From NCBI RefSeq assembly GCF_900187605.1, contig NZ_FYEA01000006.1, positions 345,944 to 409,943 of the forward strand: a DNA stretch of 64,000 nucleotides, given 5' to 3'. Positions 33,519 through 41,832 of this stretch are shown here, piece after piece. The stretch comes from Pseudomonas sp. Irchel 3H7. Lineage in GTDB: Bacteria; Pseudomonadota; Gammaproteobacteria; Pseudomonadales; Pseudomonadaceae. Each line of letters opens with the position of its first letter. Position 1 is the first letter of the stretch. The notes beneath the pieces are model-generated. The model saw nothing but the letters and a program-made list of their open reading frames with translations. It was not told the DNA's origin and searched no databases. The translations under genes were made by a program, and so were the position numbers.

Positions 33519-33536
33519 TTAACCGATAATTAACCG
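33519..33536 (-). promoter_or_regulatory. Candidate DsbR operator of the dsbDEG promoter
   Basis: TTAACCG at 33519-33525 recurs at 33530-33536, an 11-base step typical of OmpR-family regulators. Read on either strand it fits TTA-N8-TTAA, which I recall as the DsbR motif of P. aeruginosa. It lies 50 bases before the dsbD start codon. Confidence 0.7.
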
Positions 33537-33567
33537 TATCCTACAAGGCCCTCCGGGCTTCGGCCAA

Positions 33568-34260
33568 TCAGCCGCGCAGCAGTCCCGGCCAGTTCGCGTC
33601 ATTAATGGTTTTCGGTCCGGAGACCAGACGGTCGGACTGAATGTTGTAAGTCAGGTATTGGTTGTCGGTCAGGAAGATGTACCAGTAGCTGTCGGCCAAA
33701 GTCCGGTCATTTTGCGCTGCCGTGATGATGCGGTCCTTGTACGGTTTCAGCGCGCCCAGCCGATAATCCCCGAAGGATTTGTAGGTCAGGGTCTTTGCCT
33801 TGTAGTTAAACGATAGATAGTGTCCGTCGTTGAGGATGAACCTGAATAGAAACGGGTGACCGGTCAGTTGGAACCAGGTGCCGGCGATGATCTTGTCGAA
33901 GTAGGGCAATATCGGCTTCCAGATCGAATCGGAAACTTTATAAAAGGCATCGACCTTGTCTTTGTCTTGATTATATTTACACACCACGGGTGTGATGCCC
34001 TGATAGAAAAACAACCAGGCAATATCTTCATCTGACGAGGTGTTCCAGCCGAATGAAGTGGTTGTCAGGCCGAAACGCAAGTCTTTGGCATGGGGGCCAA
34101 AGGTGTCCCAGCTATCGCCGACCGATGCGGGATAGTTGGCGGATACCTTATTGTCACCGAGATCGAATCGGGAATAGGTGTCGCTGTCCTTGAAGAAGAA
34201 ATAAATACGGTCGGGGCCGGAGCGCCAATCGAGCGCGACGAAGTTTTTTAGTTGAGGCAT
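33568..34260 (-). CDS. Hemopexin-repeat-like protein
   Basis: 230 residues, no signal peptide. Four degenerate repeats can be seen, each with an aromatic strand and a Tyr/Phe-rich motif: DRIYFFFKDSDTYSRFDLGD with ANYPASVGDSW; DIAWLFFYQ... KYNQDKDKV with DSIWKPILPYF; FRFILNDGHYLSFNYKAKTL; and YWYIFLTDNQYLTYNIQSDR with NDANWPGLL. This is the pattern of hemopexin beta-propellers such as the photopexins of Photorhabdus. The composition is more AT-rich than the neighbours, especially upstream, suggesting acquisition. It lies between dsbD and dsbR; ligand and role are unknown. Confidence 0.7.
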   Translation of the reverse strand: MPQLKNFVALDWRSGPDRIYFFFKDSDTYSRFDLGDNKVSANYPASVGDSWDTFGPHAKDLRFGLTTTSFGWNTSSDEDIAWLFFYQGITPVVCKYNQDKDKVDAFYKVSDSIWKPILPYFDKIIAGTWFQLTGHPFLFRFILNDGHYLSFNYKAKTLTYKSFGDYRLGALKPYKDRIITAAQNDRTLADSYWYIFLTDNQYLTYNIQSDRLVSGPKTINDANWPGLLRG

Positions 34261-34441
34261 GTTTATTAAGTCCCTTTAAAGTTGTTGGTGGTTGCCAGTC
34301 GAAAACTAAATGATCGAAGGGTTATTACATAGGGAGAAACTGTTTCTTTATTAGTGGGAAAGTTTCAGCGCCGGGTGAGGCCCTGCAACAGGTGGCGCCC
34401 CGATGTTTTTGCCCGGCTTTCCGTAAGCGCCGGTGACGGCC

Positions 34442-34456
34442 ATAATTGCCGCTTAA
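34442..34456 (+). promoter_or_regulatory. Possible second DsbR site before dsbR
   Basis: ATA-N8-TTAA at 34442-34456 differs by one base from the TTA-N8-TTAA form seen before dsbD and lies 43 bases before the dsbR start. It would allow autoregulation. An 11-base palindrome GAAACTGTTTC (34336-34346) in the same spacer is unexplained. Confidence 0.4.
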
Positions 34457-34498
34457 TCCTCGCCTGCTTCACTCGCCTTTTTTATCCACGGAGCACCC

Positions 34499-35179
34499 AT
34501 GCACGTACTGGTTTGCGAAGACGATGAGCTGATTGCCAGCGGGATCGTTGCCGGCCTCACGGCTCAGGGTTTGACCGTTGAGCACGTCAACACCGCGTCG
34601 AAGGCGCGGGCGATGCTCAAGGTGGCCGAATTCGACGTGATGGTGCTCGATCTCGGCCTGCCCGACGAAGATGGCCTCAAGTTGCTGCAACAACTGCGGC
34701 AGAGTGGCCTGGAAATTCCGGTGCTGATCCTGACCGCGCGCGACTCGGTCACCGACCGCGTCGATGGTTTGCAGGCCGGGGCTGACGATTACCTGCTCAA
34801 ACCGTTCGATCTGCGTGAACTGTTCGCCCGTCTGCAAACTTTGCTGCGCCGGGTCGCCGGGCGCAGCGTCAACCTGATCGAGCACGGCGCGCTGACCTAC
34901 GACCCGAGCAGTCGCGAAACCACCCTGGCCGGGCAACCGGTGGACTTGTCGCGCCGCGAGCAATCGCTGCTGCAGGCGCTGCTGCACAATCGTGGTCGGG
35001 TGCTGTCCACTGAACAGTTGAAGGACAGTGTCTACGGCTTCAACGATGAACTGGAAAGCAACGCGCTGAACGTGCACATTCATCACCTGCGCAGCAAACT
35101 GGGCAAAGGCATCGTCGAAACCGTGCGCGGTCTGGGCTATCGCCTTGGCCCGGCCGATGGTGGAGATCAAGGCAAGTGA
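34499..35179 (+). CDS. dsbR: OmpR-family response regulator DsbR
   Basis: 226 residues: receiver domain with acidic pair EDDE at 7-10, phospho-acceptor Asp51 in VLDLGLPDEDG, Thr79 in LILTARD and Lys101 in YLLKPFDLREL; then a winged-helix domain ending GKGIVETVRGLGYRLG. It pairs with the kinase gene that overlaps it. The pair lies near dsbDEG as PA2479/PA2480 do in P. aeruginosa, where DsbRS is reported to sense copper and switch on dsbDEG. Here a hemopexin-like gene intervenes. Confidence 0.85.
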   Translation: MHVLVCEDDELIASGIVAGLTAQGLTVEHVNTASKARAMLKVAEFDVMVLDLGLPDEDGLKLLQQLRQSGLEIPVLILTARDSVTDRVDGLQAGADDYLLKPFDLRELFARLQTLLRRVAGRSVNLIEHGALTYDPSSRETTLAGQPVDLSRREQSLLQALLHNRGRVLSTEQLKDSVYGFNDELESNALNVHIHHLRSKLGKGIVETVRGLGYRLGPADGGDQGK

Positions 35180-36501
35180 TGAGTCTGCGACTGCGCCTGA
35201 GTCTGACCCTCGGCGCCGCGTTTGCACTGATCTGGGCGCTGGCGGCGGCGTGGATGCTCAGTGACCTGCGCAATCAGATGATGTTTTCCCTCGACCAGCG
35301 TCTGGTGGCGTCGGCGCGCATGGTCGCCGGGCTGCTGGAACAGTTGCCGACTTTGCCGAGCAAAGGCGAGGGCACGCATTTCAGTGCCGAACAACTGAAT
35401 ATCCCCGGTGGCATGGCCTGTCAGGTCAGCTCCTTGCGCGGGGAAATCCTCGCGCGCAGCCACAACAACCCCGAACAAGCGCTGGAAGCCGAGAAGATGG
35501 GCTTCCATGACCAGATGATCGACGGTGCACCGTGGCGCAGTTTCACCCTTGCCCGAGGCGATGTGCGGATTACCACCGCTGACCGGCAGATCGAGCGCGA
35601 GGCGCTGAACATGTCGATCCTGCTGGCGGCTTCGGTGCCGGTGGGTGTGGCGTTGCTCGGCTGTCTGTGTCTGTTGTGGCTGGGCATTGGCCAGGGTCTG
35701 GCGCCGCTCAACCGTCTGCGTGAAGCACTGATGCGGCGCAATGCCGACTCGCTTGAGCCGTTGCAGATCCAGACTTTCCCCAGTGAATTGAAGCCGCTGC
35801 TTGAAACGCAAAACCAGTTGTTCCAGCGCATTGGCAAAACCATCGAGCGTGAGCGCCGTCTGACCGGTGACGCGGCGCATGAACTGCGCAGCCCGCTGAC
35901 GGCGATCAAGACCCACCTGCAAGTCGCACGCATGACCGATGGCAACGCCCGCGATCAGTCGCTGGCACGGGCCGAGGAGGGCGCCGATCGCTTGCATCGC
36001 ACGCTCGAGCAACTGCTGTTGCTGGCGCGGGTCGAGGGCAGTCTGTCGTTCGATGACGGCTCGCAATGCAGCGCCGAGCAAGTGGCACGCCTGGCGATTC
36101 AGGACGCCACGGGGGGCGAACGCCTGCGCATCAAATTGCACCTGCCGGCCGAACTTTCTGTTGCACCGTTGCAAATGCCGGCAGTGCTGTCGATTGCGGC
36201 GCTGCGCAATCTGCTCGACAACGCCCTGCGCCATACGCCCGAAGACTGTGCGGTTGAGCTGAGCCTGGAAACCATTGGCAACCGCGTGCGTTTTGTCGTG
36301 CGCGACCATGGCCCGGGGATTGCGCCGGATGATCTGCAACACCTGACCCAACGCTTCTGGCGCAACGGCCAAAGCACCGGTTGCGGCCTCGGTCTGGCAA
36401 TTGTTCAGGCGATCGTTCAGCGTTGTGACTGCGCCCTGCATTTCGACAGCCGCCCGGATGGCCTGCGCGTCGAACTGACCATGCCGTTGCAACCTGTCTG
36501 A
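35179..36501 (+). CDS. dsbS: Sensor histidine kinase DsbS
   Basis: 440 residues: membrane helix 1 at about 8-28, a periplasmic loop of about 120 residues, helix 2 at about 150-175 (ILLAASVPVGVALLGCLCLL), HAMP-like linker, H-box LTGDAAHELRSPLTA, N-box LRNLLDNALRHT, and G-boxes VRDHGPGIAP and GCGLGLAIV. The periplasmic loop has a single Cys near residue 81 (GGMACQVSS), the place where I recall the copper-binding Cys of P. aeruginosa DsbS. ATG 35179 overlaps the dsbR stop by one base; an adjacent GTG at 35176 is the alternative. Confidence 0.85.
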   Translation: MSLRLRLSLTLGAAFALIWALAAAWMLSDLRNQMMFSLDQRLVASARMVAGLLEQLPTLPSKGEGTHFSAEQLNIPGGMACQVSSLRGEILARSHNNPEQALEAEKMGFHDQMIDGAPWRSFTLARGDVRITTADRQIEREALNMSILLAASVPVGVALLGCLCLLWLGIGQGLAPLNRLREALMRRNADSLEPLQIQTFPSELKPLLETQNQLFQRIGKTIERERRLTGDAAHELRSPLTAIKTHLQVARMTDGNARDQSLARAEEGADRLHRTLEQLLLLARVEGSLSFDDGSQCSAEQVARLAIQDATGGERLRIKLHLPAELSVAPLQMPAVLSIAALRNLLDNALRHTPEDCAVELSLETIGNRVRFVVRDHGPGIAPDDLQHLTQRFWRNGQSTGCGLGLAIVQAIVQRCDCALHFDSRPDGLRVELTMPLQPV

Positions 36502-36629
36502 TTCCAGCACAGCCTGTGGAAGGAAATCGCGCCAGACACATCAAATGTAACTTCTCGGCGTTCGCTATCCGGACCGGGTGGGGATAAGGTCAGCGCAGCT
36601 TTGACTCAATGGATTGAGGGAACTGCGCC

Positions 36630-37115
36630 ATGGAAGCACCCATCTGCATTCGTCCGGCCACTCTGGCCGACGCCGGTATCATCAGTCGCATCATCGAACG
36701 TTCGATCCGCATCGGTTGTGCGCTCGATCACCGTAACGATCCGTCACTCGTCAGCCAATGGATCGGCCTGCAATCCGCCGACTTCATCAGTGCCCGGCTC
36801 GCCGACCCGCACTTCTATCTGTGTATCGCGTTGCTGGCGGACAAACCGGTCGGTGTCGGCATGGCTCGGGCCAGCGGCGACATTTTGCTGTGTTACGTCC
36901 AGCCAGAGTCATTTCGCCGGGGCGTCGGACGGGCGCTGATGGAGGATCTGGAAGGCTGGTTACGGGTTCGCGGTGTTTCTCACGCTGATCTCAACAGCAC
37001 GTATACCGGCCAGGCATTTTATCGGCGTCTGGGCTATCACAAGTCAGCGCCGCCCCTCGAATACCAAGGCTTGCAGAGTCTGCCCATGCACAAGTCGCTG
37101 GCAGCGCCGGGCTGA
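36630..37115 (+). CDS. GNAT-family N-acetyltransferase
   Basis: 161 residues, one GNAT domain: IRPATLADAGIISRIIERSIR at the start, strand FYLCIALLADKPVGVGMA, the acetyl-CoA loop YVQPESFRRGVGRALMEDLEGWL, and GQAFYRRLGY near the end. GAGGGA lies about 10 bases before the ATG. It stands alone between dsbS and the PvdS box of pvdH, and no PvdS box precedes it. The substrate is unknown and a pyoverdine role is not supported. Confidence 0.8.
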   Translation: MEAPICIRPATLADAGIISRIIERSIRIGCALDHRNDPSLVSQWIGLQSADFISARLADPHFYLCIALLADKPVGVGMARASGDILLCYVQPESFRRGVGRALMEDLEGWLRVRGVSHADLNSTYTGQAFYRRLGYHKSAPPLEYQGLQSLPMHKSLAAPG

Positions 37116-37131
37116 CAACTCGATCTCGGGC

Positions 37132-37155
37132 TAAATCCTCAGGCCCCTTAAGCGT
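37132..37155 (+). promoter_or_regulatory. PvdS-dependent promoter (iron-starvation box) of pvdH
   Basis: TAAAT at 37132-37136 and CGT at 37153-37155 are exactly 16 bases apart, a full match to the PvdS consensus, about 100 bases before the pvdH start. It should drive both pvdH and the mbtH-like gene. Confidence 0.88.
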
Positions 37156-37257
37156 TTCCAGAACAGGAAAACCTGCAAGTGCGCCCCGCGATCGGAATGC
37201 GCACCTGTCCGGTGTGCTGTTTTGGTCACTATCCATAGCCAATTGAGGGGTCGAGAG

Positions 37258-38670
37258 ATGTCAGTCGCCACCAGCCTTATCGAAGAGTCGTCGGCCCGGG
37301 TTACTTCGGCGCCGGCCGAAACGTTGTACCAGTTCAATGAATCGCCATTGCTGGCCCGGCAGGCCCGGCAGGAATCCAACGCCCGCAGTTATCCGCGGCG
37401 CATTCCGCTGGCGCTGAAGCGCGCCAAAGGCCTCTATGTCGAAGACGTCGAAGGGCGCACGTTCATCGACTGCCTGGCCGGTGCCGGCACGCTGGCGCTG
37501 GGGCATAACCATCCGGTGGTGATCGAAGCGATCCAGCAGGTGCTGGCCGATGAATTGCCACTGCATACCCTCGACCTGACCACTCCGGTCAAGGATCAGT
37601 TCGTCCAGGATCTGTTTGGCCTGCTGCCTTCCGCGCTCGCGGCTGAAGCGAAAATCCAGTTCTGCGGCCCGACCGGCACCGATGCCGTGGAAGCCGCGTT
37701 GAAGCTGGTGCGCACCGCGACCGGGCGCAGCACCGTGCTGTCTTTCTCCGGCGGTTATCACGGCATGAGCCAGGGCGCGCTGAGCCTGATGGGCAGCCTG
37801 GGGCCGAAAAAGCCGTTGGGTGCGCTGCTCAGCAATGGCGTGCAGTTCATGCCGTTCCCGTACGACTACCGCTGCCCGTTCGGCCTCGGTGGCGCGGCAG
37901 GTGTGAAAGCTAACCTGAGTTACCTGGAAAACCTGCTCAACGACCCCGAGGCCGGTGTGCAATTGCCCGCCGCGGTGATTGTCGAGGCGGTGCAGGGCGA
38001 GGGCGGTGTAATTCCGGCAGACATCGAGTGGCTGCGCGGCTTGCGTCGGATCACTGAGAAGGCCGGTGTGGCGCTGATCGTCGACGAGATCCAGAGCGGT
38101 TTTGCCCGCACCGGCAAAATGTTTGCCTTCGAACACGCCGACATCACCCCGGATGTGGTGGTGTTGTCCAAAGCCATCGGCGGCAGCCTGCCGTTGGCCG
38201 TGGTGGTCTATCGCGACTGGCTCGACACCTGGCAACCGGGCGCGCACGCCGGCACCTTCCGTGGCAATCAGATGGCCATGGCGGCAGGCTCTGCGGTGAT
38301 GCGTTATCTGGTCGAACACAAGGTCTGCGAACACGCCGCGGCCATGGGCGAGCGCCTCAGCGAGCACTTGCGCATCCTGCAACGCGACTTCGCGCAACTG
38401 GGTGATATTCGTGGTCGTGGCCTGATGCTCGGGGTCGAGCTGGTCGAGCCGAACGGCACTCCCGATGCGCTCGGTCATCCGCCGGCGTTTGCGCGACTGG
38501 CGCCGCTGGTTCAGCGCGAATGCCTCAAGCGCGGGCTGATTCTGGAGCTGGGTGGTCGGCATGGCGCGGTGGTGCGTTTCCTGCCACCACTGGTGATCAC
38601 TGCCGCCGAAATCGACCGTGTCGCGGAAATCTTTGGCCGTGCTTTGGCCGCTGCCACCGCTGCGCTGTAA
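37258..38670 (+). CDS. pvdH: Diaminobutyrate-2-oxoglutarate aminotransferase PvdH
   Basis: 470 residues, class III PLP aminotransferase: [12 protein letters not shown] near 80, [49 protein letters not shown], and the PLP Lys in [14 protein letters not shown]. PvdH makes L-2,4-diaminobutyrate from aspartate semialdehyde, the amino acid that the third PvdL module adds to the chromophore. The ATG at 37258 is chosen because GAGGGG precedes it and the length then equals the known family size; an in-frame start 12 codons earlier is less likely. Confidence 0.93.
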   Translation: MSVATSLIEESSARVTSAPAETLYQFNESPLLARQARQESNARSYPRRIPLALKRAKGLYVEDVEGRTFIDCLAGAGTLALGHNHPVVIEAIQQVLADELPLHTLDLTTPVKDQFVQDLFGLLPSALAAEAKIQFCGPTGTDAVEAALKLVRTATGRSTVLSFSGGYHGMSQGALSLMGSLGPKKPLGALLSNGVQFMPFPYDYRCPFGLGGAAGVKANLSYLENLLNDPEAGVQLPAAVIVEAVQGEGGVIPADIEWLRGLRRITEKAGVALIVDEIQSGFARTGKMFAFEHADITPDVVVLSKAIGGSLPLAVVVYRDWLDTWQPGAHAGTFRGNQMAMAAGSAVMRYLVEHKVCEHAAAMGERLSEHLRILQRDFAQLGDIRGRGLMLGVELVEPNGTPDALGHPPAFARLAPLVQRECLKRGLILELGGRHGAVVRFLPPLVITAAEIDRVAEIFGRALAAATAAL

Positions 38671-38753
38671 ATTTTTCGCCGCGCCAAACGTTCTTTCTAC
38701 ATACCCGGCTGCACCCCGCGTGCAGCCCACCCTTACAACGATGGAGAACCAGC

Positions 38754-38978
38754 ATGACGTCAGTATTCGACCGCGAGGACATCCTTTTTCAGGTTGTGGT
38801 CAACCACGAAGAGCAATACTCGATCTGGCCGGATTACAAAGCCGTGCCGGAAGGCTGGCGCACCGTGGGCAAGAGCGGCCTGAAAAAGGAGTGCCTGGCC
38901 TACATCGAAGAAGTCTGGACTGACATGCGTCCGCTGAGCCTGCGCCAGAAGATGGAAGGGCAGGCCGCCGCGCAGTAA
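38754..38978 (+). CDS. MbtH-like NRPS helper protein
   Basis: 74 residues, the full length of an MbtH protein. It carries the family signature: [31 protein letters not shown] and [13 protein letters not shown], with the conserved Trp residues. MbtH-like proteins bind NRPS adenylation domains and are needed for their activity or solubility. It follows pvdH by 83 bases on the same strand, matching PA2412 beside PA2413 (pvdH), and probably helps the pyoverdine NRPSs from the same PvdS promoter. A strong terminator follows. Confidence 0.93.
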   Translation: MTSVFDREDILFQVVVNHEEQYSIWPDYKAVPEGWRTVGKSGLKKECLAYIEEVWTDMRPLSLRQKMEGQAAAQ

Positions 38979-38991
38979 GCGGCCGGGCAAA

Positions 38992-39030
38992 AACAAACCC
39001 GCTGGACTGGAAACAGTCAGCGGGTTTTTT
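38992..39030 (+). terminator. Intrinsic terminator after mbtH-like gene
   Basis: A stem AACCCGCTGACT-like with AGTCAGCGGGTT (about 38996-39025), then TTTTTT. It ends the pvdH-mbtH unit. Confidence 0.9.
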
Positions 39031-39063
39031 CTTGCCTTGGATTTGTGTTGCCTTTCAGGGCCC

Positions 39064-39154
39064 CATCGCTGGCAAGCCAGCTCCCACAGGTATTTTGGTG
39101 ATTACAAAATCTGCGTTCACCGAGAACCCTGTGGGAGCTGGCTTGCCAGCGATG
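39064..39154. repeat. REP inverted pair, GGCAAGCCAGCTCCC family
   Basis: Perfect 26-base arms at 39064-39089 and 39129-39154 with 39 bases between. It lies between the convergent mbtH-like gene and fpvF. Confidence 0.9.
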
Positions 39155-39178
39155 AACGATAACGCGGTGCAACTGGAA

Positions 39179-40084
39179 TCACGCCCCGCTCAAGCCCTTG
39201 AGCAGCAAATCCACATTGCCTTCCAGCTCCGCCACCGGGTCCGCCGCATCGGTGCTCAACACCACCAGATGACTGCCGGACTCGGCAATCGCCGCTTTTA
39301 CCGCGTCCGATGGCTGCCGATGATGCAACACCACCGCCACCTCATTGTCCTTGAGCATCGCCGTGAGTTTTTTCAGATCTTCAGGCGTCCACTCGGCATC
39401 CGGCCGTGGATCCTCGCCGATGAGTTCCAGATTGAGGCTGCCGATCAAATAGCCGAAGTGATCACTCAAACTCATCACACTGAGATTGTCGGCGCTGGCC
39501 AGTCGCGCCTCGCTGTCGGCGCTGAGCTTCAGCAAACGCTGCTTCAATGCCGCCAGATTCGCCTCGATCTTTGGCTTCGCGCTGGGTGCCAGGCGCACCA
39601 GATCCGCCGCCATCACATCCGCCATGCGCCCCATGTTGTTGCTCGCCAGCCATGGCTGACTGTTCAAGCCATCGACCTTCAGATCCGGTTGCACGGCGAT
39701 GCCGGGCAGGGCGCCATCCACCGGTCGCGCGGCGTCGACTTCAACGATGCGGATATTGCTGCGACGGGCGATCGGGTACAGCGGATCATCGGCCCACAGC
39801 GAGCGCACGCCGATTACAGCATCGGCGCCGGTGGCCAGTTTGCTCAGTGCCGGCGCGCCGCGACCGGTGAAATACGCGGTCTGACGGCTGCCCGGCAGAT
39901 TCGCTGGCGCCGCACGTTCAAGGTTGACATCAGTGCCTTTGAGCAGCACTTCGCCCAAACCATAAGTAATCGGCAACGACGCCAGCACTCGCAGCGGTTT
40001 AGCATTTTCGGCAGCCATCAACGGCGCGCAGACCACGCCGCACAAGGCCATGGCCAAGGTCAGTTTGCGAATTGAAAAAGTCAT
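39179..40084 (-). CDS. fpvF: Periplasmic metal-binding protein FpvF
   Basis: 301 residues with a signal peptide ending near LMA-AEN (residue 24). It belongs to the cluster-9 metal ABC binding-protein family (ZnuA/TroA-like): VLASLPITYGLGEVLL, ARRSNIRIVEVDAARP, MSLSDHFGYLIG and WTPEDLKKLTAML. In P. aeruginosa FpvF is one of two binding proteins of the FpvCDEF system that handles iron released from pyoverdine in the periplasm. It is the last gene of the eight-gene leftward operon and directly abuts fpvE. Confidence 0.88.
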   Translation of the reverse strand: MTFSIRKLTLAMALCGVVCAPLMAAENAKPLRVLASLPITYGLGEVLLKGTDVNLERAAPANLPGSRQTAYFTGRGAPALSKLATGADAVIGVRSLWADDPLYPIARRSNIRIVEVDAARPVDGALPGIAVQPDLKVDGLNSQPWLASNNMGRMADVMAADLVRLAPSAKPKIEANLAALKQRLLKLSADSEARLASADNLSVMSLSDHFGYLIGSLNLELIGEDPRPDAEWTPEDLKKLTAMLKDNEVAVVLHHRQPSDAVKAAIAESGSHLVVLSTDAADPVAELEGNVDLLLKGLSGA

Positions 40085-40984
40085 TTATCCAAGATTCCCT
40101 TTCAGACTCGGGACAACCCCGCGCGCAATGGCGGCAAGGGCAAAGGCAATACCGGCGACCAGAATGATTGCGGCGCCGGACGGAATCGGCAGATCGAACA
40201 CGATCGGCGCAAGAATCCCGCACAACGTGCTGACCGTGGCGATCAACACCGAGCACCAGAAGAACCCTTTGAGCGACTGGCTGAGCAAGCGCGCCGCCGC
40301 GGCCGGGATCACCAGCAGAGCACCGACCAGAATCGCGCCGATGACTTTCACCGCTGCCACTGTGATCAGCGTCACCAGAATCACGAACAGATAATCCAGG
40401 GTCTTCACCGCCACTCCGCGCACGGCTGCCAGTTGCGGATTGAAGCTGGCGAGCATGATGCGGTTGTACAGCGGTAGCGCCAATGCCATGACCAGCGAAC
40501 CGACGATGGCCAGCACCGCCAGATCGTTGCCGTTGACCGTCAGCACTGAACCGAACAGCACGTTCTCGAGAATGTGCACGTTGATCTTGCCCGCCAGAAT
40601 CAACAGCAGACTCGCGCCCAACGCCAGCGACACTGACAGAAACACGCCAATCAAAGTATCCGGTGCGAGGCCGGTACGGTTGCGCAGGTAATTGAGCAGG
40701 ATGCCGAACAGCAGGCAATAACCGAACAGGCTGCCATAGGGGCCGGTGTAGGGTTCGCCGAGCAGTATGCCGATGGCCACGCCGGTCAGCGCCGCGTGGC
40801 CCACCGCTTCGGAGAAAAACGCGAAGCGCTTGACCACCACCAGCGTGCCGAGGCCGCCGAGCACCGGGCCGATCAGCAGGCCGGCAAGCAGCGCATTGAC
40901 CACGAAACCGTAGGCCAGCGCTTCCGGCAGATAACCGGACGAGGCCCAGCCTTGCACCATCAAACGAAAGGCTTCGTAACTCAT
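40085..40984 (-). CDS. fpvE: Metal ABC transporter permease FpvE
   Basis: 299 residues, ABC-3 family permease with about eight membrane helices, including the coupling region around AVGHAALTGVAIGILLG and the segment FGSVLTVNGNDLAVLAIVG. It forms the membrane channel for FpvD. The start MSYEAFRL at 40984 overlaps the fpvD stop by one base (TGATG). A longer upstream frame that overlaps fpvD is not used. The system probably imports ferrous iron after FpvG-dependent reduction of ferripyoverdine. Confidence 0.88.
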   Translation of the reverse strand: MSYEAFRLMVQGWASSGYLPEALAYGFVVNALLAGLLIGPVLGGLGTLVVVKRFAFFSEAVGHAALTGVAIGILLGEPYTGPYGSLFGYCLLFGILLNYLRNRTGLAPDTLIGVFLSVSLALGASLLLILAGKINVHILENVLFGSVLTVNGNDLAVLAIVGSLVMALALPLYNRIMLASFNPQLAAVRGVAVKTLDYLFVILVTLITVAAVKVIGAILVGALLVIPAAAARLLSQSLKGFFWCSVLIATVSTLCGILAPIVFDLPIPSGAAIILVAGIAFALAAIARGVVPSLKGNLG

Positions 40985-41832
40985 CAGGCAGCGCTCCGTG
41001 GATGGGTCGAGAACAGCGTCAGCAGGCGTTCCGGGGTCAGCGCCTGTTGTGGCGTGGCGTCGAACAGCACACGACGGTTCAGGCCGGTGACCCGATCGGC
41101 CAGGCGCCCGACCGCTTCCAGATCGTGCTCGATCCACAGCACGGTGATACCTGCCGCGCGCCAGTCATTGAGCAGGCGCTCGAACACCTGAATCCCGGCT
41201 TCATCGAGGGCCGACATCGGCTCATCCAGCACCAGCAATTGCGGCGTCGGAATCAAACCTTGTGCGAGCAGCACCCGCTGGCGCTCACCGCCGGACAGCG
41301 CACCCATGCGCCGCTTGCGTTTGTCCTGCATGCCGACGCGTTCCAGCGCATCGCCAATGGCGCCGGAGTAACGCTTGCTCAAGCCGAGAAAAGCCGGGCG
41401 TCGCTGACACATGGCAGCCATGAAGTCGTCGACGGTCATCGGCAGACCGCGATCGAATTCCAGCGCCTGCGGTACATAACCGATGGTGCCGGGTTCGCCG
41501 GGCCATTGCAGGCTGAGCTGGCCCTGATGCGGCATTTGCCCGAGCAGGGTCTTGATCAGCGAACTCTTGCCGCCACCGTTGGGGCCGACCAGCGCGTGTA
41601 CGCTGCCGGGCTGCACCTGGAAGGTGACCTTGTCGAGAATGGTTGTGCGACCCAGCGTCAGACAAACCTGCGCAAAATCCAGCGTCGGCCCCATAACCTG
41701 TAGGCCTTCGCCTGCTCGCGATAGCGGTGTGTCATTCAACAAAGGTGTCGACTGATCCGGCGCCTTCGCGAGCAGGCTCGCTCCCACAGGGGACTCGGTG
41801 TTTTCGGGGGAAAGGTTTTCTCTGGAAGTCAT
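40984..41832 (-). CDS. fpvD: Metal ABC transporter ATPase FpvD with REP-derived N-terminus
   Basis: 282 residues from ATG 41832, which overlaps the fpvC stop by four bases and has AGGAG eight bases upstream. The ABC core begins only at MGPTLDFAQV (residue 47): Walker A GPNGGGKSS, signature LSGGERQRV, Walker B LLVLDEPMSALDE, switch His in WIEHD. Residues ~15-46 (PVGASLLAKA... SRAGEGLQV) are translated from a REP pair and match no ABC domain. If the internal ATG at 41694 were used the protein would have 236 residues, a normal size, but that start has only a weak ribosome site. Confidence 0.85.
   Translation of the reverse strand: MTSRENLSPENTESPVGASLLAKAPDQSTPLLNDTPLSRAGEGLQVMGPTLDFAQVCLTLGRTTILDKVTFQVQPGSVHALVGPNGGGKSSLIKTLLGQMPHQGQLSLQWPGEPGTIGYVPQALEFDRGLPMTVDDFMAAMCQRRPAFLGLSKRYSGAIGDALERVGMQDKRKRRMGALSGGERQRVLLAQGLIPTPQLLVLDEPMSALDEAGIQVFERLLNDWRAAGITVLWIEHDLEAVGRLADRVTGLNRRVLFDATPQQALTPERLLTLFSTHPRSAA
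41698..41789. repeat. REP inverted pair read through as fpvD N-terminus
   Basis: Arms 41698-41726 (GGCCTTCGCCTGCTCGCGAT) and 41761-41789 (GCGAGCAGGCTCGCTCCC) face each other. The pair lies between the fpvD coupled start codon and the conserved ABC domain and stays in frame, without stop codons. Confidence 0.85.

Noticed and set aside
35167..36510. Open frame of 447 codons opposite dsbS
   Set aside because: Antisense shadow; kinase boxes H, N and G are all intact on the plus strand.
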